Source: Eggerthellaceae bacterium (GTDB lineage: Bacteria; Actinomycetota; Coriobacteriia; Coriobacteriales; Eggerthellaceae). From it: DNA of 50,478 bases. The stretch covers positions 1 to 50,478 of the forward strand of contig JAUNGO010000010.1 in assembly GCA_030524475.1 (NCBI GenBank). Reading direction: 5' to 3'. The notes under the pieces were generated by a model. That model had not been told where the DNA came from. It worked only from the letters and a program-made list of their open reading frames with translations, and searched no databases. The stretch's first letter is position 1. Each line of letters opens with the position of its first letter. Shown here piece after piece: positions 34,640 to 42,841 of the stretch. Position numbers and translations under genes: made by a program.

Positions 34640-35383
34640 CTAAATTGCCAAGTAGAAGGCGTAGCGCGAAATGGCCGACGCTACGACAACCAGCGCGCAG
34701 GCCGCATAGGCAAGCGTCGTGCCCTTCTTGGGAGCGAGCCATGCGCACGCCGCTCCGGCGGCGGCAACGACGGCGGCAACGGCAAACGGCGCTATGTCGA
34801 GGCCCGCCGCAACGAACACGGCGCCCTCAATCAGCATGCTCACGGCTGCAAGCGCTGCGGTTCCGGTCGAAATCTTGGCAACCGTTTTTGTGGCCGTCTC
34901 GTCGACGCACAGCGCGCCGGCAAACGTCGAGCCCATGGCGGCTGCACACAAGATAAAGAGCGCAAACGTGGCAACGGAGTTCATCGCGGCGTTCGTCGCA
35001 ATTCCGAAGTACGCATTCGCCATGACCACCACCAGGACAACGCCCAGCACGGCACCGACGACGCGCAGCGCCTGCGGAACGGGCTTCTTCGTAAGCGCCA
35101 TGACCAGGTCGATCACCACAACAACGCCGAACGCAATGGTGGCGTAGGCTTCCTGCGTGATACCCGCCGAGATGTTGCGGAACGCCAGGATCATGCGCTC
35201 GGGACGTCCCAGGTGGAACAGCAACGCCACGCCGCCCACGGCCAGCAGCACAAGGACAACGGCGGGAACGATAAACGGTTTCTTGCCCTCGAAGGCTTTG
35301 GGGAAGCATGCTGCCATGACATAGATGCCCGCCGCTAAGCCTCCCAACAGCGTAAACAGAAACAGGGGCATTTCAGAAAACAT
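34640..35383 (-). CDS. DmsC-like membrane anchor subunit
   Basis: 247-residue membrane protein with about eight hydrophobic segments, like DMSO reductase anchor DmsC, which binds menaquinol and holds the DmsAB catalytic pair to the membrane. The HLGRPERMILAF motif after the second segment is typical of the DmsC family. ATG 35383 has an AAAGGAGG site. Last gene of the minus-strand operon, 85 bases after the NapH-like gene and followed by a terminator. Confidence 0.87.
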   Translation of the reverse strand: MFSEMPLFLFTLLGGLAAGIYVMAACFPKAFEGKKPFIVPAVVLVLLAVGGVALLFHLGRPERMILAFRNISAGITQEAYATIAFGVVVVIDLVMALTKKPVPQALRVVGAVLGVVLVVVMANAYFGIATNAAMNSVATFALFILCAAAMGSTFAGALCVDETATKTVAKISTGTAALAAVSMLIEGAVFVAAGLDIAPFAVAAVVAAAGAACAWLAPKKGTTLAYAACALVVVASAISRYAFYLAI

Positions 35384-35468
35384 CTTTCCTCCTTTCGGTT
35401 CGCGCGGAGTTCGACGTCCGCGCGCTTTGGTTCATTCATGCGCAGCCAACGCGACTGCGCAGCGATAC

Positions 35469-36419
35469 TCACTGCTTTTTCTTGCTTGGCAATACGGCGA
35501 ACGACACGGCTTTAACCGGGCAGGCGTCGACGCACCGGCCGCATTTGCTGCAATCGTTCATGCCGTCTTGGCTGTGCGGGTCGAGGTCTTCCAGACAGGT
35601 TGTGGTGCATTGGGAACACGAGCCGCCTTGCTCGCGCAGGCAGACGTCGGTGTCGACCTGCGGGCGCAGCGTGCGGTTCGGCAGACTTAAGAGCGACATG
35701 AGCGCTCCGAGCGGGCAAAACCGCGAGCACCAGCTCCGTAGCACGAACAGCTCCAGCACCAGCACAACGGGAAACACCACAAGCGACATTGATACGTCGC
35801 CGATGCCGCCGAAAAACTGACAGACCAGCACGATCGTGCCGAACAAAAGCCCAATAGGGCATACCAGGCAAAACACCGGGAAGCCGAACACGGTAGCCGA
35901 CGCCAACGCTGCCAGCAGCACCACGTGGCGCGAGTCGAAGCGTTTCCGCTTGCGGGTTGCTTCGGTGGTCAAAGCCAGCTCGGCGACCTCGGTACCGATC
36001 TCGCCCGCTTCGGCAGCCTCGGCTAGCCTGACGGCATCAGTGTCGCTCCCGGTTACTGCGACAGCCTCGCCCGCTTCAACCTCGGTCACTTCAACCTCAG
36101 CCTCGCCCTTCGCCCCCTTGCGCTTGCGTCGGCGGCTCTCGCGAAACTCCCGTGCAAAGGACGCCGGGCACACCCACGAGCAAAACGCCTTGCCCACCAG
36201 CAACGTCACCGCAACGGCCGCCGCAAGCGAGATGACCGCCACGGGAACGAGCGTCTTCGAGGCAAGCATCGACTCGAGTGCGCCTAAGGGGCAAAGCACC
36301 GCCACGTCGGCTATGCCGAACCCCGAGAACGTTCCCCCGCCGATGTTCAGCACGATGCCCGCCGCGACGACAACGAAGGCAAGGGCGCCTACGACCCAGC
36401 GTATCCGCGAGATTTTCAT
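35469..36419 (-). CDS. NapH-like quinol dehydrogenase membrane subunit
   Basis: 316 residues, about four to five membrane segments with the NapH/NosR-type motifs CSWVCP, CLVCPIG and CSRFCPLGA on membrane loops, and C-terminal ferredoxin clusters (CSQCTTTC; CSKCGRCVDACP). NapH takes electrons from quinol and passes them to NapG. A charged Glu/Ala-rich insert (about 105-160) separates the first two membrane pairs. The ATG overlaps the stop of the NapG-like gene by four bases (ATGA). Unusual beside a DmsC subunit in one operon. Confidence 0.88.
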   Translation of the reverse strand: MKISRIRWVVGALAFVVVAAGIVLNIGGGTFSGFGIADVAVLCPLGALESMLASKTLVPVAVISLAAAVAVTLLVGKAFCSWVCPASFAREFRESRRRKRKGAKGEAEVEVTEVEAGEAVAVTGSDTDAVRLAEAAEAGEIGTEVAELALTTEATRKRKRFDSRHVVLLAALASATVFGFPVFCLVCPIGLLFGTIVLVCQFFGGIGDVSMSLVVFPVVLVLELFVLRSWCSRFCPLGALMSLLSLPNRTLRPQVDTDVCLREQGGSCSQCTTTCLEDLDPHSQDGMNDCSKCGRCVDACPVKAVSFAVLPSKKKQ

Positions 36420-37123
36420 GCGCTCTCAACTCCTTTCGCCGCGCCGGGCACGACGTTGATGCCGCGCCTGCTCGTGCCTGAAAACGCTCGGTAGCTTGAC
36501 GCGGGACACACGTTTTCGCATACGCCGCAACCGTTGCACAGCGCGGCATTCACCGCCGGTCGCCGCTCTGCATCAAGCGTGATAGCCGCAAACGGGCAAT
36601 AGTCCACGCATTTGCGGCATCCGCCCGAGTTCTCGAACGCCAAGCACCGCGCGGCGTCGACCACCGCCGTGCCCAAGCGCTCGCGCGCGGGGTCGAACGC
36701 AACCAACGCGCCGGTGGGGCAGGCTTCCGCGCACTTCATGCAGAAGTCGCAGAAGCCGTAACCACCCGCATCCAGCAGCGTGCCGTAGGGGTCGGCCAGC
36801 ACGTCGGCTTGCTCCACCCCGTCGGGGCGTCGATAGGCTCGTGCCAGCTTCACGTCGAACGAGAGGGCGGGCGTACGCAGCGACACGAGGCCGTTTTCCA
36901 ACCCGCTGCTCTCAATAGCCTGGCGCGGGCACGCCTGCCGACAGCGGTCGCACCGCACGCACAGCGACGTGAGGCGCGTGGCGTCTTGCCCGCCCGGGGG
37001 CCGCAGCAGGTTCTCGCCTGTACCCGTCGCAACTCCGACGCCGCCAAGCGCCACCAGCCCCACCGCTCCGCCGACACCCGCCACGAAGCTGCGCCGCGAT
37101 ATGTTTTCGCTAAGCGGCTTCAC
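36416..37123 (-). CDS. NapG-like Tat-exported ferredoxin
   Basis: 235-residue polyferredoxin with four cluster motifs (CVRCDRCRQACP, CDFCMKCAEACP, CLAF...CRKCVDYCP, CNGCGVCENVCP), as in NapG. The N-terminus SRRSFVAGVGGAVGLVALGG is a twin-arginine signal or anchor, placing it on the outer face of the membrane. GTG 37123 is chosen because it puts the Tat motif about ten residues from the start; it overlaps the TorD-like gene by 14 bases. The open frame upstream to 37171 lies inside that gene and is less likely. Confidence 0.87.
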   Translation of the reverse strand: MKPLSENISRRSFVAGVGGAVGLVALGGVGVATGTGENLLRPPGGQDATRLTSLCVRCDRCRQACPRQAIESSGLENGLVSLRTPALSFDVKLARAYRRPDGVEQADVLADPYGTLLDAGGYGFCDFCMKCAEACPTGALVAFDPARERLGTAVVDAARCLAFENSGGCRKCVDYCPFAAITLDAERRPAVNAALCNGCGVCENVCPASSYRAFSGTSRRGINVVPGAAKGVESA

Positions 37124-37886
37124 GGCAGATTTCCAACGAATCGGCGAGCGTGTCGACGTCGAGCTCGGCATAGCCGGCGGCTGCCTTCACGACGCCCTGG
37201 TAAAAGCGTGTTTCCAAGATCTCGCCGGCCAAAGCTGTAAAATCGGGAAGCCACGTGGACACATGGTTTTCAAGGAACGCCTGGGACTGCTCGATGATCT
37301 GCGCGGCGTCGTCCGCGCGCCCGTCCTCAAGGGCGGCCTGCGCGCGCTCGGCCAAGATGGCTAAGTACTCGAGCTCGAAGCTGATGTGGTCTTCGGGCAA
37401 GTCGATTCCCGGCTTCAAGTTCAGCCCCGACTGCAAGAACAGCAGAAACACGCTGTTGCGCGGCTCCTGGTACAAAAGCCCGTCCTTGCTCAAGAACACG
37501 CTGGCGTAAGGGGACGCCGTTTTGCCGTCGTGTTGCCTGATGCCGTCGAAGCACATGGTGTAGTCGGTGGCCAAAAGCGTGCGCGTGCCGGTGTGTTGGC
37601 GACGAAGGCCGCGACCCATGTCGTTCAGGCCGCGCACCAGCAAGCTGTTGCTTGCAGCGCCCTTCTTCGCGCTCGCTTTCTCGCCCTCGCTGTCCGCCGC
37701 GTCCTCGTCGTCGCTCAGCGCAGCCGCCTGCGCAACGAAGTTCATCGCCGTCAGCGCCTCGATGTCGTCCGCCTCGAGCGGCTTGAGGAACAGGCGCGCC
37801 ATCAGGCGGTAAAACGCTGCTCGGCTTCCCATTACCTCGCCGACTGTTCGCATATCGACGGTCATGCTGCCCTTGTTTGTCGTCAT
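37110..37886 (-). CDS. TorD/DmsD-like Moco enzyme chaperone
   Basis: 258-residue all-helical cytoplasmic chaperone of the TorD/DmsD/NarJ family, which binds the Tat signal of a Moco enzyme until the cofactor is inserted. Recognised by RAAFYRLMARLFLKPL at the N-terminus and the central PYASVFLSKDGLLYQEP...EDHISFELEYLAIL block. An acidic low-complexity segment (DDEDAADSEGEKA) lies near 55-75. ATG 37886 has GAGGAG upstream; ATG 37865 is possible. Its client is surely the DmsA-like protein of the same operon. Confidence 0.88.
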   Translation of the reverse strand: MTTNKGSMTVDMRTVGEVMGSRAAFYRLMARLFLKPLEADDIEALTAMNFVAQAAALSDDEDAADSEGEKASAKKGAASNSLLVRGLNDMGRGLRRQHTGTRTLLATDYTMCFDGIRQHDGKTASPYASVFLSKDGLLYQEPRNSVFLLFLQSGLNLKPGIDLPEDHISFELEYLAILAERAQAALEDGRADDAAQIIEQSQAFLENHVSTWLPDFTALAGEILETRFYQGVVKAAAGYAELDVDTLADSLEICREAA

Positions 37887-37933
37887 CTCAGTTGCTCCTC
37901 ATTCTCCATGCGTCCTGCACCCTGGCGACCGCT

Positions 37934-38620
37934 TTACTCCGCCGGTGCTTGGAGCACGCGCCCGTCAAGCCCGTGCCATTCCGAGATATCCTCGGACAAG
38001 ATGTACACGAACGACGCGTCGGCACCGTAGTCCTTAAGCGTGTGCGTGGGGCGCCCTGCGGCCTCGGCGGCGGCCAGCGCCTTGCTCGCGGCGGAGTTGG
38101 GGTCGTCCAAGTCGCCGTAGTAGCGGCATCCCGTCGGACAGTTGTGCACGCATGCCGGAACGGCGTGCTCGGGGTCGAACGGGTCGTTCGGGTTTTCCAC
38201 GCCGTCGCTTTGGGCGCACAGGTGGTTGCACAGCGTGCACTTCTCCACCACGCCCTCGGCCTTGTTGAACCAGCGCACGCTCGGGCGCGAATGCGCGTCG
38301 GAAGAGCTGTAAGGGCAGGCGATGGCGCACATACGGCAGCCGATGCAGTCCTCCTTGCTCACGAGCACCACGTCGTTGTCGGGGTCGCGGTAGGTGGCGC
38401 CGGTGGGGCAGGCCGTCACGCACGGCGCGTCGGCGCACTGCTGGCACTGAAGCGTGAGCCAGTACATCTGAATGTCGGGGTGCGTGCCGTAAGGCCCCAT
38501 GTCAACCACGTCGCACCAATAGTTTCCCAGGTCGATGTTGTTCTCGAACTTGCAGGCCACGATGCAGCTTTGGCAGCCGGTGCAGCGATCGAGGTCCATG
38601 ACCATTGCTCGTCTCGTCAT
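37934..38620 (-). CDS. DmsB-like iron-sulfur subunit
   Basis: 228 residues with four cysteine sets typical of DmsB-type 4x[4Fe-4S] subunits: CTGCQSCIVAC, CQQCADAPCVTACP, CIGCRMCAIACPY and CTLCNHLC...CVHNCP. It passes electrons between membrane anchor and the DmsA-like catalytic subunit. It has no Tat signal, so it would be exported together with its partner. ATG 38620 follows GAGGGAG and lies 15 bases after the catalytic-subunit stop. Confidence 0.92.
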   Translation of the reverse strand: MTRRAMVMDLDRCTGCQSCIVACKFENNIDLGNYWCDVVDMGPYGTHPDIQMYWLTLQCQQCADAPCVTACPTGATYRDPDNDVVLVSKEDCIGCRMCAIACPYSSSDAHSRPSVRWFNKAEGVVEKCTLCNHLCAQSDGVENPNDPFDPEHAVPACVHNCPTGCRYYGDLDDPNSAASKALAAAEAAGRPTHTLKDYGADASFVYILSEDISEWHGLDGRVLQAPAE

Positions 38621-38635
38621 AATCTCCCTCGCTTC

Positions 38636-41600
38636 CTACTTGCCCATGAACGTGTTGAGCGCGTCGGCCGCAAACTCCACGCTCGGCGTGATCAGGTCTT
38701 TGTTGCCCATCAACACGCCTACCTCGCCGAGCACTTCGTTGGCCGTGGTAGGCATGAACGGCTCGAACTCCTCGGGCTGTACCCACACGCGGTCGGGTCG
38801 GCTCGACTTCTTGATGTTCACGGCGAAGGCGCGGTAGTTGTACGAGCCGAACGCCTCGTTGAATTGGGCATCGATGCCGTTGGTGATCACGTTGACGCTG
38901 CACTCCTGCCAGCCGCCGGTCTTGCTCGACTGCGTGGAGTCGAAGCACTCGGGGTTCCAGAAGCGCTCCATCCACACGACGTTGGGCGCCACGGCCTCGC
39001 TCACGTACGCGATGGCGTGGATGGGCTCGGCAACCTTGGTGTCCTGCGTCTTGATGCGGTCGTAGGAGCGCTCGGTGCCGGGCTTCGACGTGTCGTAGGC
39101 GTTGCCCTGCGTGCGGCGGCTCGAAACCTCAACCCAGTCGCCGTCGGCAACGCCGTACTCGGCGGCGGTGGTGGGATTGATGCGAATGAACGGCGCGGGG
39201 TACAGCTCGCGGGCGTAGGGCGCGTGGCGCATGGTGCCATGGTGGAAGTACGGCACGCGACCTGAAGTGATGGCCAGCGGGAAGTCCTCGTCGAACGGCA
39301 GGATGTAGCCGTCGCTGTTCTCCACCTTCGGCGCCTCGGTTTGCAGCGGCACGCGGCAGATGGGCGAGTAGTCGCCGTCGTAGGTGCCTACGCGCTCGTC
39401 GACGGGCTCATCGAACGCCACGGGGTAGCAGTAGGGCCAGCCGGTGCGCCCGAGCTTGATCATGGTGGTGCAGTACACCTCGCACTTGCGGCTCTCGGTG
39501 CCGAAGCCCACGGGCAGCCCGTCTTTTGCGGTAACAAGGTGCTGACCGTAGGTCCAGTACACGTCGGAGGGCGTGCTCACCGTGTAAATGTCGGAGCGAT
39601 TCTCCATGGCGGCGAGCAACTCTTCGTTGGTGCAGGTCTTCGGGTCGAGGTCGAGCATCTTGGCGAAGGTGCTCTTCTGCGCCTCCCAGCATTCCTCGTC
39701 GGTCGAGCTGCGTCCTGCCATCGGATACAGCGGGAAGGTAAGCCCGAGCTCCTTGACGGTTTGGCCCGTGCCGTTGAACACGATCTTGTCGAGGCGTTCG
39801 TTGAGCTTGTCGGCGCACATCGAGTTGAACAGCATCCACGGGTGCATCGGGTTCACCGACTCGCCGAGATGGATGATGCCGGGGCAGCCGAACGTGTAGT
39901 TCAGCTGGCCGGTGCGCGAGTTGGGGTGCTCAAGCCACTCCTCGGTGGGGAACACCAGGTCGCACAGCTCGATGTGGAACGACGTGAAGATGGGCTGCTG
40001 CCCGAAGATGTACTCCACGTTCTCCTTCGCCGCGTCGTACCACGCCTGGGAGCTGGCGAGCATGGCCAGCTTGTTGCCGGAAAGCTCGAACCACGCCTTC
40101 AGCGGGAAAGGCTCGCCGGTTTCCACGGCTTGGCGAATGGCGGGGATGTGCGAGTGCCCCCACGACGACAGGCCGCGGTGGTTGGTCAGGCCCAAGCGAT
40201 CGGTCCAAATCTTGCCGTACACGGCCATTTTGGTGGCGTCGGTTGCCGCCACGCGCGCGGCGTTGGCCTCCTCGGTGGCGCCCACCACGTAGCCGTACTG
40301 CAGCTGCGCGGTGTAGCTGGTGGTCGGGCGTTCCTGCGTGCCGGCGGCGGCGCATTTGCCCCACTCGTTGGTGTCGGTGAACGTGGCGGCCGACATGGCG
40401 CTGCCGTTTTGCGTGAGCGCCGCGCCGGGTTTGTTCACGTAGCCCATGATCATGTCGAGGCCCATGAGGCCAAGCGGCATCTGAGAGGCGATCTCCATCT
40501 GGTCGGTGGCGACGCCATGCGTGATGCCGGCGCACTTGCCCTCCTTAAGCGGCGCGGTGTACAGCTCGATGGCCTCGCGGTTGCGCTCGGCCGGAACCCA
40601 GCAGAACTCCTCGGCGCGCTCAAGCGTCCACGGCTCGGCTTCTTCCTTGTAGATCTGCCCGGCCGATTTGGACTCAAGGCCGTTGACGGTGGCCGTGGCG
40701 AACACGGACGGGTTCACGACCTGCATGACGTCGGCGGGCGCGCCGAAGGGCAGCGCCGCAACCTCGCCGGTGTTCTCGTCGACGCATACGTACACGGGCG
40801 TGTCGTCGGGCGTGGTGGGCTCGTAGCCGTCGATGACCTCGGTTGCCAGCCACGGGAGCTTCGTCTCGGGATTGATGAGGAACGGCAGGTTGGTGAAGAA
40901 CTTGACGAACTCCTCGTCGTAGAGCTTTTCCTCGAAGATCACGTGGAACCACGACAGCGCCAGCGCCGCGTCGGAGCCGGGGCGCACGGGAAGGTGTACC
41001 GTGGCTTTGGTGGCGTCGGGGCTGAAGTTCGGGTCGACGACGACGGTCTTCATGCCTTGCGCGCGCAGCTCGGCCAGGCCGCGACCGGCTTGGGCGGTTT
41101 GCGAGGCGGAAGGCTGCGTGCCCCAAATGACGAGGCATTCCATGTCGTTGGTGATGCCGGCGTCCTTGTCGGCTTGGCTTAAGCCCTTGTACGGCTCGAG
41201 CACCGAGCTGTCGGCGGTGGACTGGTCGGAGCCGCCGTACATGAACTTGGCGACGGTGCTGCGCGGCAGCCAGCACTGGGCGGCACCCGGCTCGAAGCCG
41301 GTAGGTGCCATGAGCTGCCCGCACAGAAGCGGCGGCAGCATGGCGCCGGCGTAGGAACCGCCACCGCCGGCCGACGAGAAGAACGAGTACGTGCCGTACT
41401 TCTCCATGATCTCGACCACGCGATCGGTCGCCTCGTTGAGCGCCTCGTCCCAGCTGATGCGCTCGAACGCGGCGTTGTCGGCGCCGCGCGCGCCTGTGCG
41501 GCGCATCGGGTACAGCACGCGGCGCGGGCTGTAGCACGTGTGGATTTGGTTCATGCCTTTCAGGCATACGGCGCCCTTGCTCATGGGAGCGTCGGGATGC

Positions 41601-41833
41601 CCCTCGATTTTCACGACCACGCCGTCTTTGACGTAGACGCGCACGGGGCATGCGGCGATGCAGCCGTGGCAGATGGACGGGTAGTACACCGTGTTGCCTG
41701 CCGATACCACGCCTTCAGACGAGGACTCGACCGACTGCATGCATCCGCTGAGCGTTCCGCTCATAGCTGCCGCGGCGCCGCCGACGGCGAGTGCTTTCAC
41801 GAAGCTGCGTCGCGTTAACGTTGTTTCTCGCAC
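38636..41833 (-). CDS. Tat-exported DmsA-like Moco catalytic subunit
   Basis: 1065-residue DMSO-reductase-superfamily catalytic subunit. A Tat signal (TRRSFVKALAVGGAAAAM) is followed by LSGC31, a lipobox, so it may be a Tat lipoprotein. Cys55, Cys58, Cys62 and Cys90 bind a 4Fe-4S cluster, and Cys187 (AQCWLP) lies where the Mo ligand is expected. Length and architecture match the large exported Moco reductases expanded in Eggerthella and Gordonibacter, among them dopamine dehydroxylase; the substrate here cannot be told from sequence. GTG 41833 has an AAGGAGG site. With its DmsB, TorD, NapG, NapH and DmsC partners downstream it forms a respiratory reductase. Confidence 0.9.
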   Translation of the reverse strand: MRETTLTRRSFVKALAVGGAAAAMSGTLSGCMQSVESSSEGVVSAGNTVYYPSICHGCIAACPVRVYVKDGVVVKIEGHPDAPMSKGAVCLKGMNQIHTCYSPRRVLYPMRRTGARGADNAAFERISWDEALNEATDRVVEIMEKYGTYSFFSSAGGGGSYAGAMLPPLLCGQLMAPTGFEPGAAQCWLPRSTVAKFMYGGSDQSTADSSVLEPYKGLSQADKDAGITNDMECLVIWGTQPSASQTAQAGRGLAELRAQGMKTVVVDPNFSPDATKATVHLPVRPGSDAALALSWFHVIFEEKLYDEEFVKFFTNLPFLINPETKLPWLATEVIDGYEPTTPDDTPVYVCVDENTGEVAALPFGAPADVMQVVNPSVFATATVNGLESKSAGQIYKEEAEPWTLERAEEFCWVPAERNREAIELYTAPLKEGKCAGITHGVATDQMEIASQMPLGLMGLDMIMGYVNKPGAALTQNGSAMSAATFTDTNEWGKCAAAGTQERPTTSYTAQLQYGYVVGATEEANAARVAATDATKMAVYGKIWTDRLGLTNHRGLSSWGHSHIPAIRQAVETGEPFPLKAWFELSGNKLAMLASSQAWYDAAKENVEYIFGQQPIFTSFHIELCDLVFPTEEWLEHPNSRTGQLNYTFGCPGIIHLGESVNPMHPWMLFNSMCADKLNERLDKIVFNGTGQTVKELGLTFPLYPMAGRSSTDEECWEAQKSTFAKMLDLDPKTCTNEELLAAMENRSDIYTVSTPSDVYWTYGQHLVTAKDGLPVGFGTESRKCEVYCTTMIKLGRTGWPYCYPVAFDEPVDERVGTYDGDYSPICRVPLQTEAPKVENSDGYILPFDEDFPLAITSGRVPYFHHGTMRHAPYARELYPAPFIRINPTTAAEYGVADGDWVEVSSRRTQGNAYDTSKPGTERSYDRIKTQDTKVAEPIHAIAYVSEAVAPNVVWMERFWNPECFDSTQSSKTGGWQECSVNVITNGIDAQFNEAFGSYNYRAFAVNIKKSSRPDRVWVQPEEFEPFMPTTANEVLGEVGVLMGNKDLITPSVEFAADALNTFMGK

Positions 41834-41921
41834 AGTAACCTCCTTTTTCCTCTCTCCTTGCTTTGCCGGACTGCGGGCTTGCCGCCTGTGCGCGACGAGT
41901 TGAGCCCGTGCCTGGCGTTTC

Positions 41922-42572
41922 CTAACGCTTGTCGTGCTCTATCTCAAACAGAAGCTCCCTCCCTTCGGCGGTTATGCGCCAGTTGTGGCTGGAAAACTCG
42001 ATAACGCCCGCGTCGGAAAGCTTGCTTGCCAGCACCGTCGAATCGGCAAGCGCGCCGTATGCGGCGGCTTCCTCGGGGGCGAGGGACGTTTTGAGGTGCG
42101 CGGACAGCTCTCCGAGCGTGTGCTGGGCGCACAGAAAAGAAAGCGTCTCCCTGAGAATGGGGCGGGCTTCGGGATGCTCTGCGATAAGCTTGCTCAGGCG
42201 CACGTTGGGGGCGAACGCCTCGGCAACGGCGCGACCCACCTCGTTGGTTCGATAGGCGTAGCTCGCAATGGCGTCGTCGATCTCGTCGTCGGTCGCGCCT
42301 TGGGCTGCCATCGCCTCGGCATTTACCACGTTGCCTTCCGCGTCGATGTCGAAGGCGTCCAGGCAGCCGGCGTCTACGAGCCACTGGGCGATGAAGAACG
42401 GTTCGGGGCACCCCTTGCCGTACTCGTCGCGCGACGCCACCTCCTTCTCAAACGCGGAAAGCTCAACGCGCTCGCTGCTGCAGCGCACGAGCGCCCAGCG
42501 CAATATCTCGCGACACGCCGGGTTCGTGCGCAAAAACTCGATGCCCTGATCAACTCGATCGTTGAAATCCAT
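41922..42572 (-). CDS. Uncharacterised winged-helix-like protein
   Basis: 216 residues, soluble. The C-terminal about 60 residues (LASKLSDAGVIEFSSHNWRITAEGRELL) look like a winged helix, and the N-terminal part is helical with a conserved-looking PEPFFIAQWLVDAG. I do not recognise the family with certainty. First gene of the respiratory operon, 88 bases before the catalytic subunit, so possibly an accessory or local regulator. ATG 42572 has an AAGGAGGGG site; the frame extends upstream to 42623 but over that site. Confidence 0.75.
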   Translation of the reverse strand: MDFNDRVDQGIEFLRTNPACREILRWALVRCSSERVELSAFEKEVASRDEYGKGCPEPFFIAQWLVDAGCLDAFDIDAEGNVVNAEAMAAQGATDDEIDDAIASYAYRTNEVGRAVAEAFAPNVRLSKLIAEHPEARPILRETLSFLCAQHTLGELSAHLKTSLAPEEAAAYGALADSTVLASKLSDAGVIEFSSHNWRITAEGRELLFEIEHDKR

Positions 42573-42776
42573 GAATCCCCTCCTTGTGAGTTGACGCGCC
42601 CCATGTGGCGGCTTGTTTTGCATTATTGGAGGGCGGCGATGGTCGGAAAATACGAAACCGCAGATGAAACCTTCATAAATGAGGGCGCATCTGTCGCAGT
42701 TAATCGTCTAAACAATAATTGATGAGCCTTGTGACCAGGGGCTTCGCAGCAGCGCGGAACAAAAAGAAAATCGCGT

Positions 42777-42805
42777 TTTAGAATGCTTTTGCGCTGGGTT
42801 ATACT
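42777..42805 (+). promoter_or_regulatory. Promoter of the membrane LuxR gene
   Basis: TTTAGA (42777-42782), 17 bases, TATACT (42800-42805), predicting a leader of about 30 bases. It lies in the 269-bp AT-rich divergent gap shared with the respiratory operon. Confidence 0.6.
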
Positions 42806-42841
42806 CGCAGCGTTCGGTTTCCGGGCGAAAAGGGAGGGGGA

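Noticed and set aside
39341..41182. 613-codon frame on the plus strand over the DmsA-like gene
   Set aside because: Low-complexity antisense shadow; the opposite strand has Tat signal, cluster cysteines and a good ribosome site.
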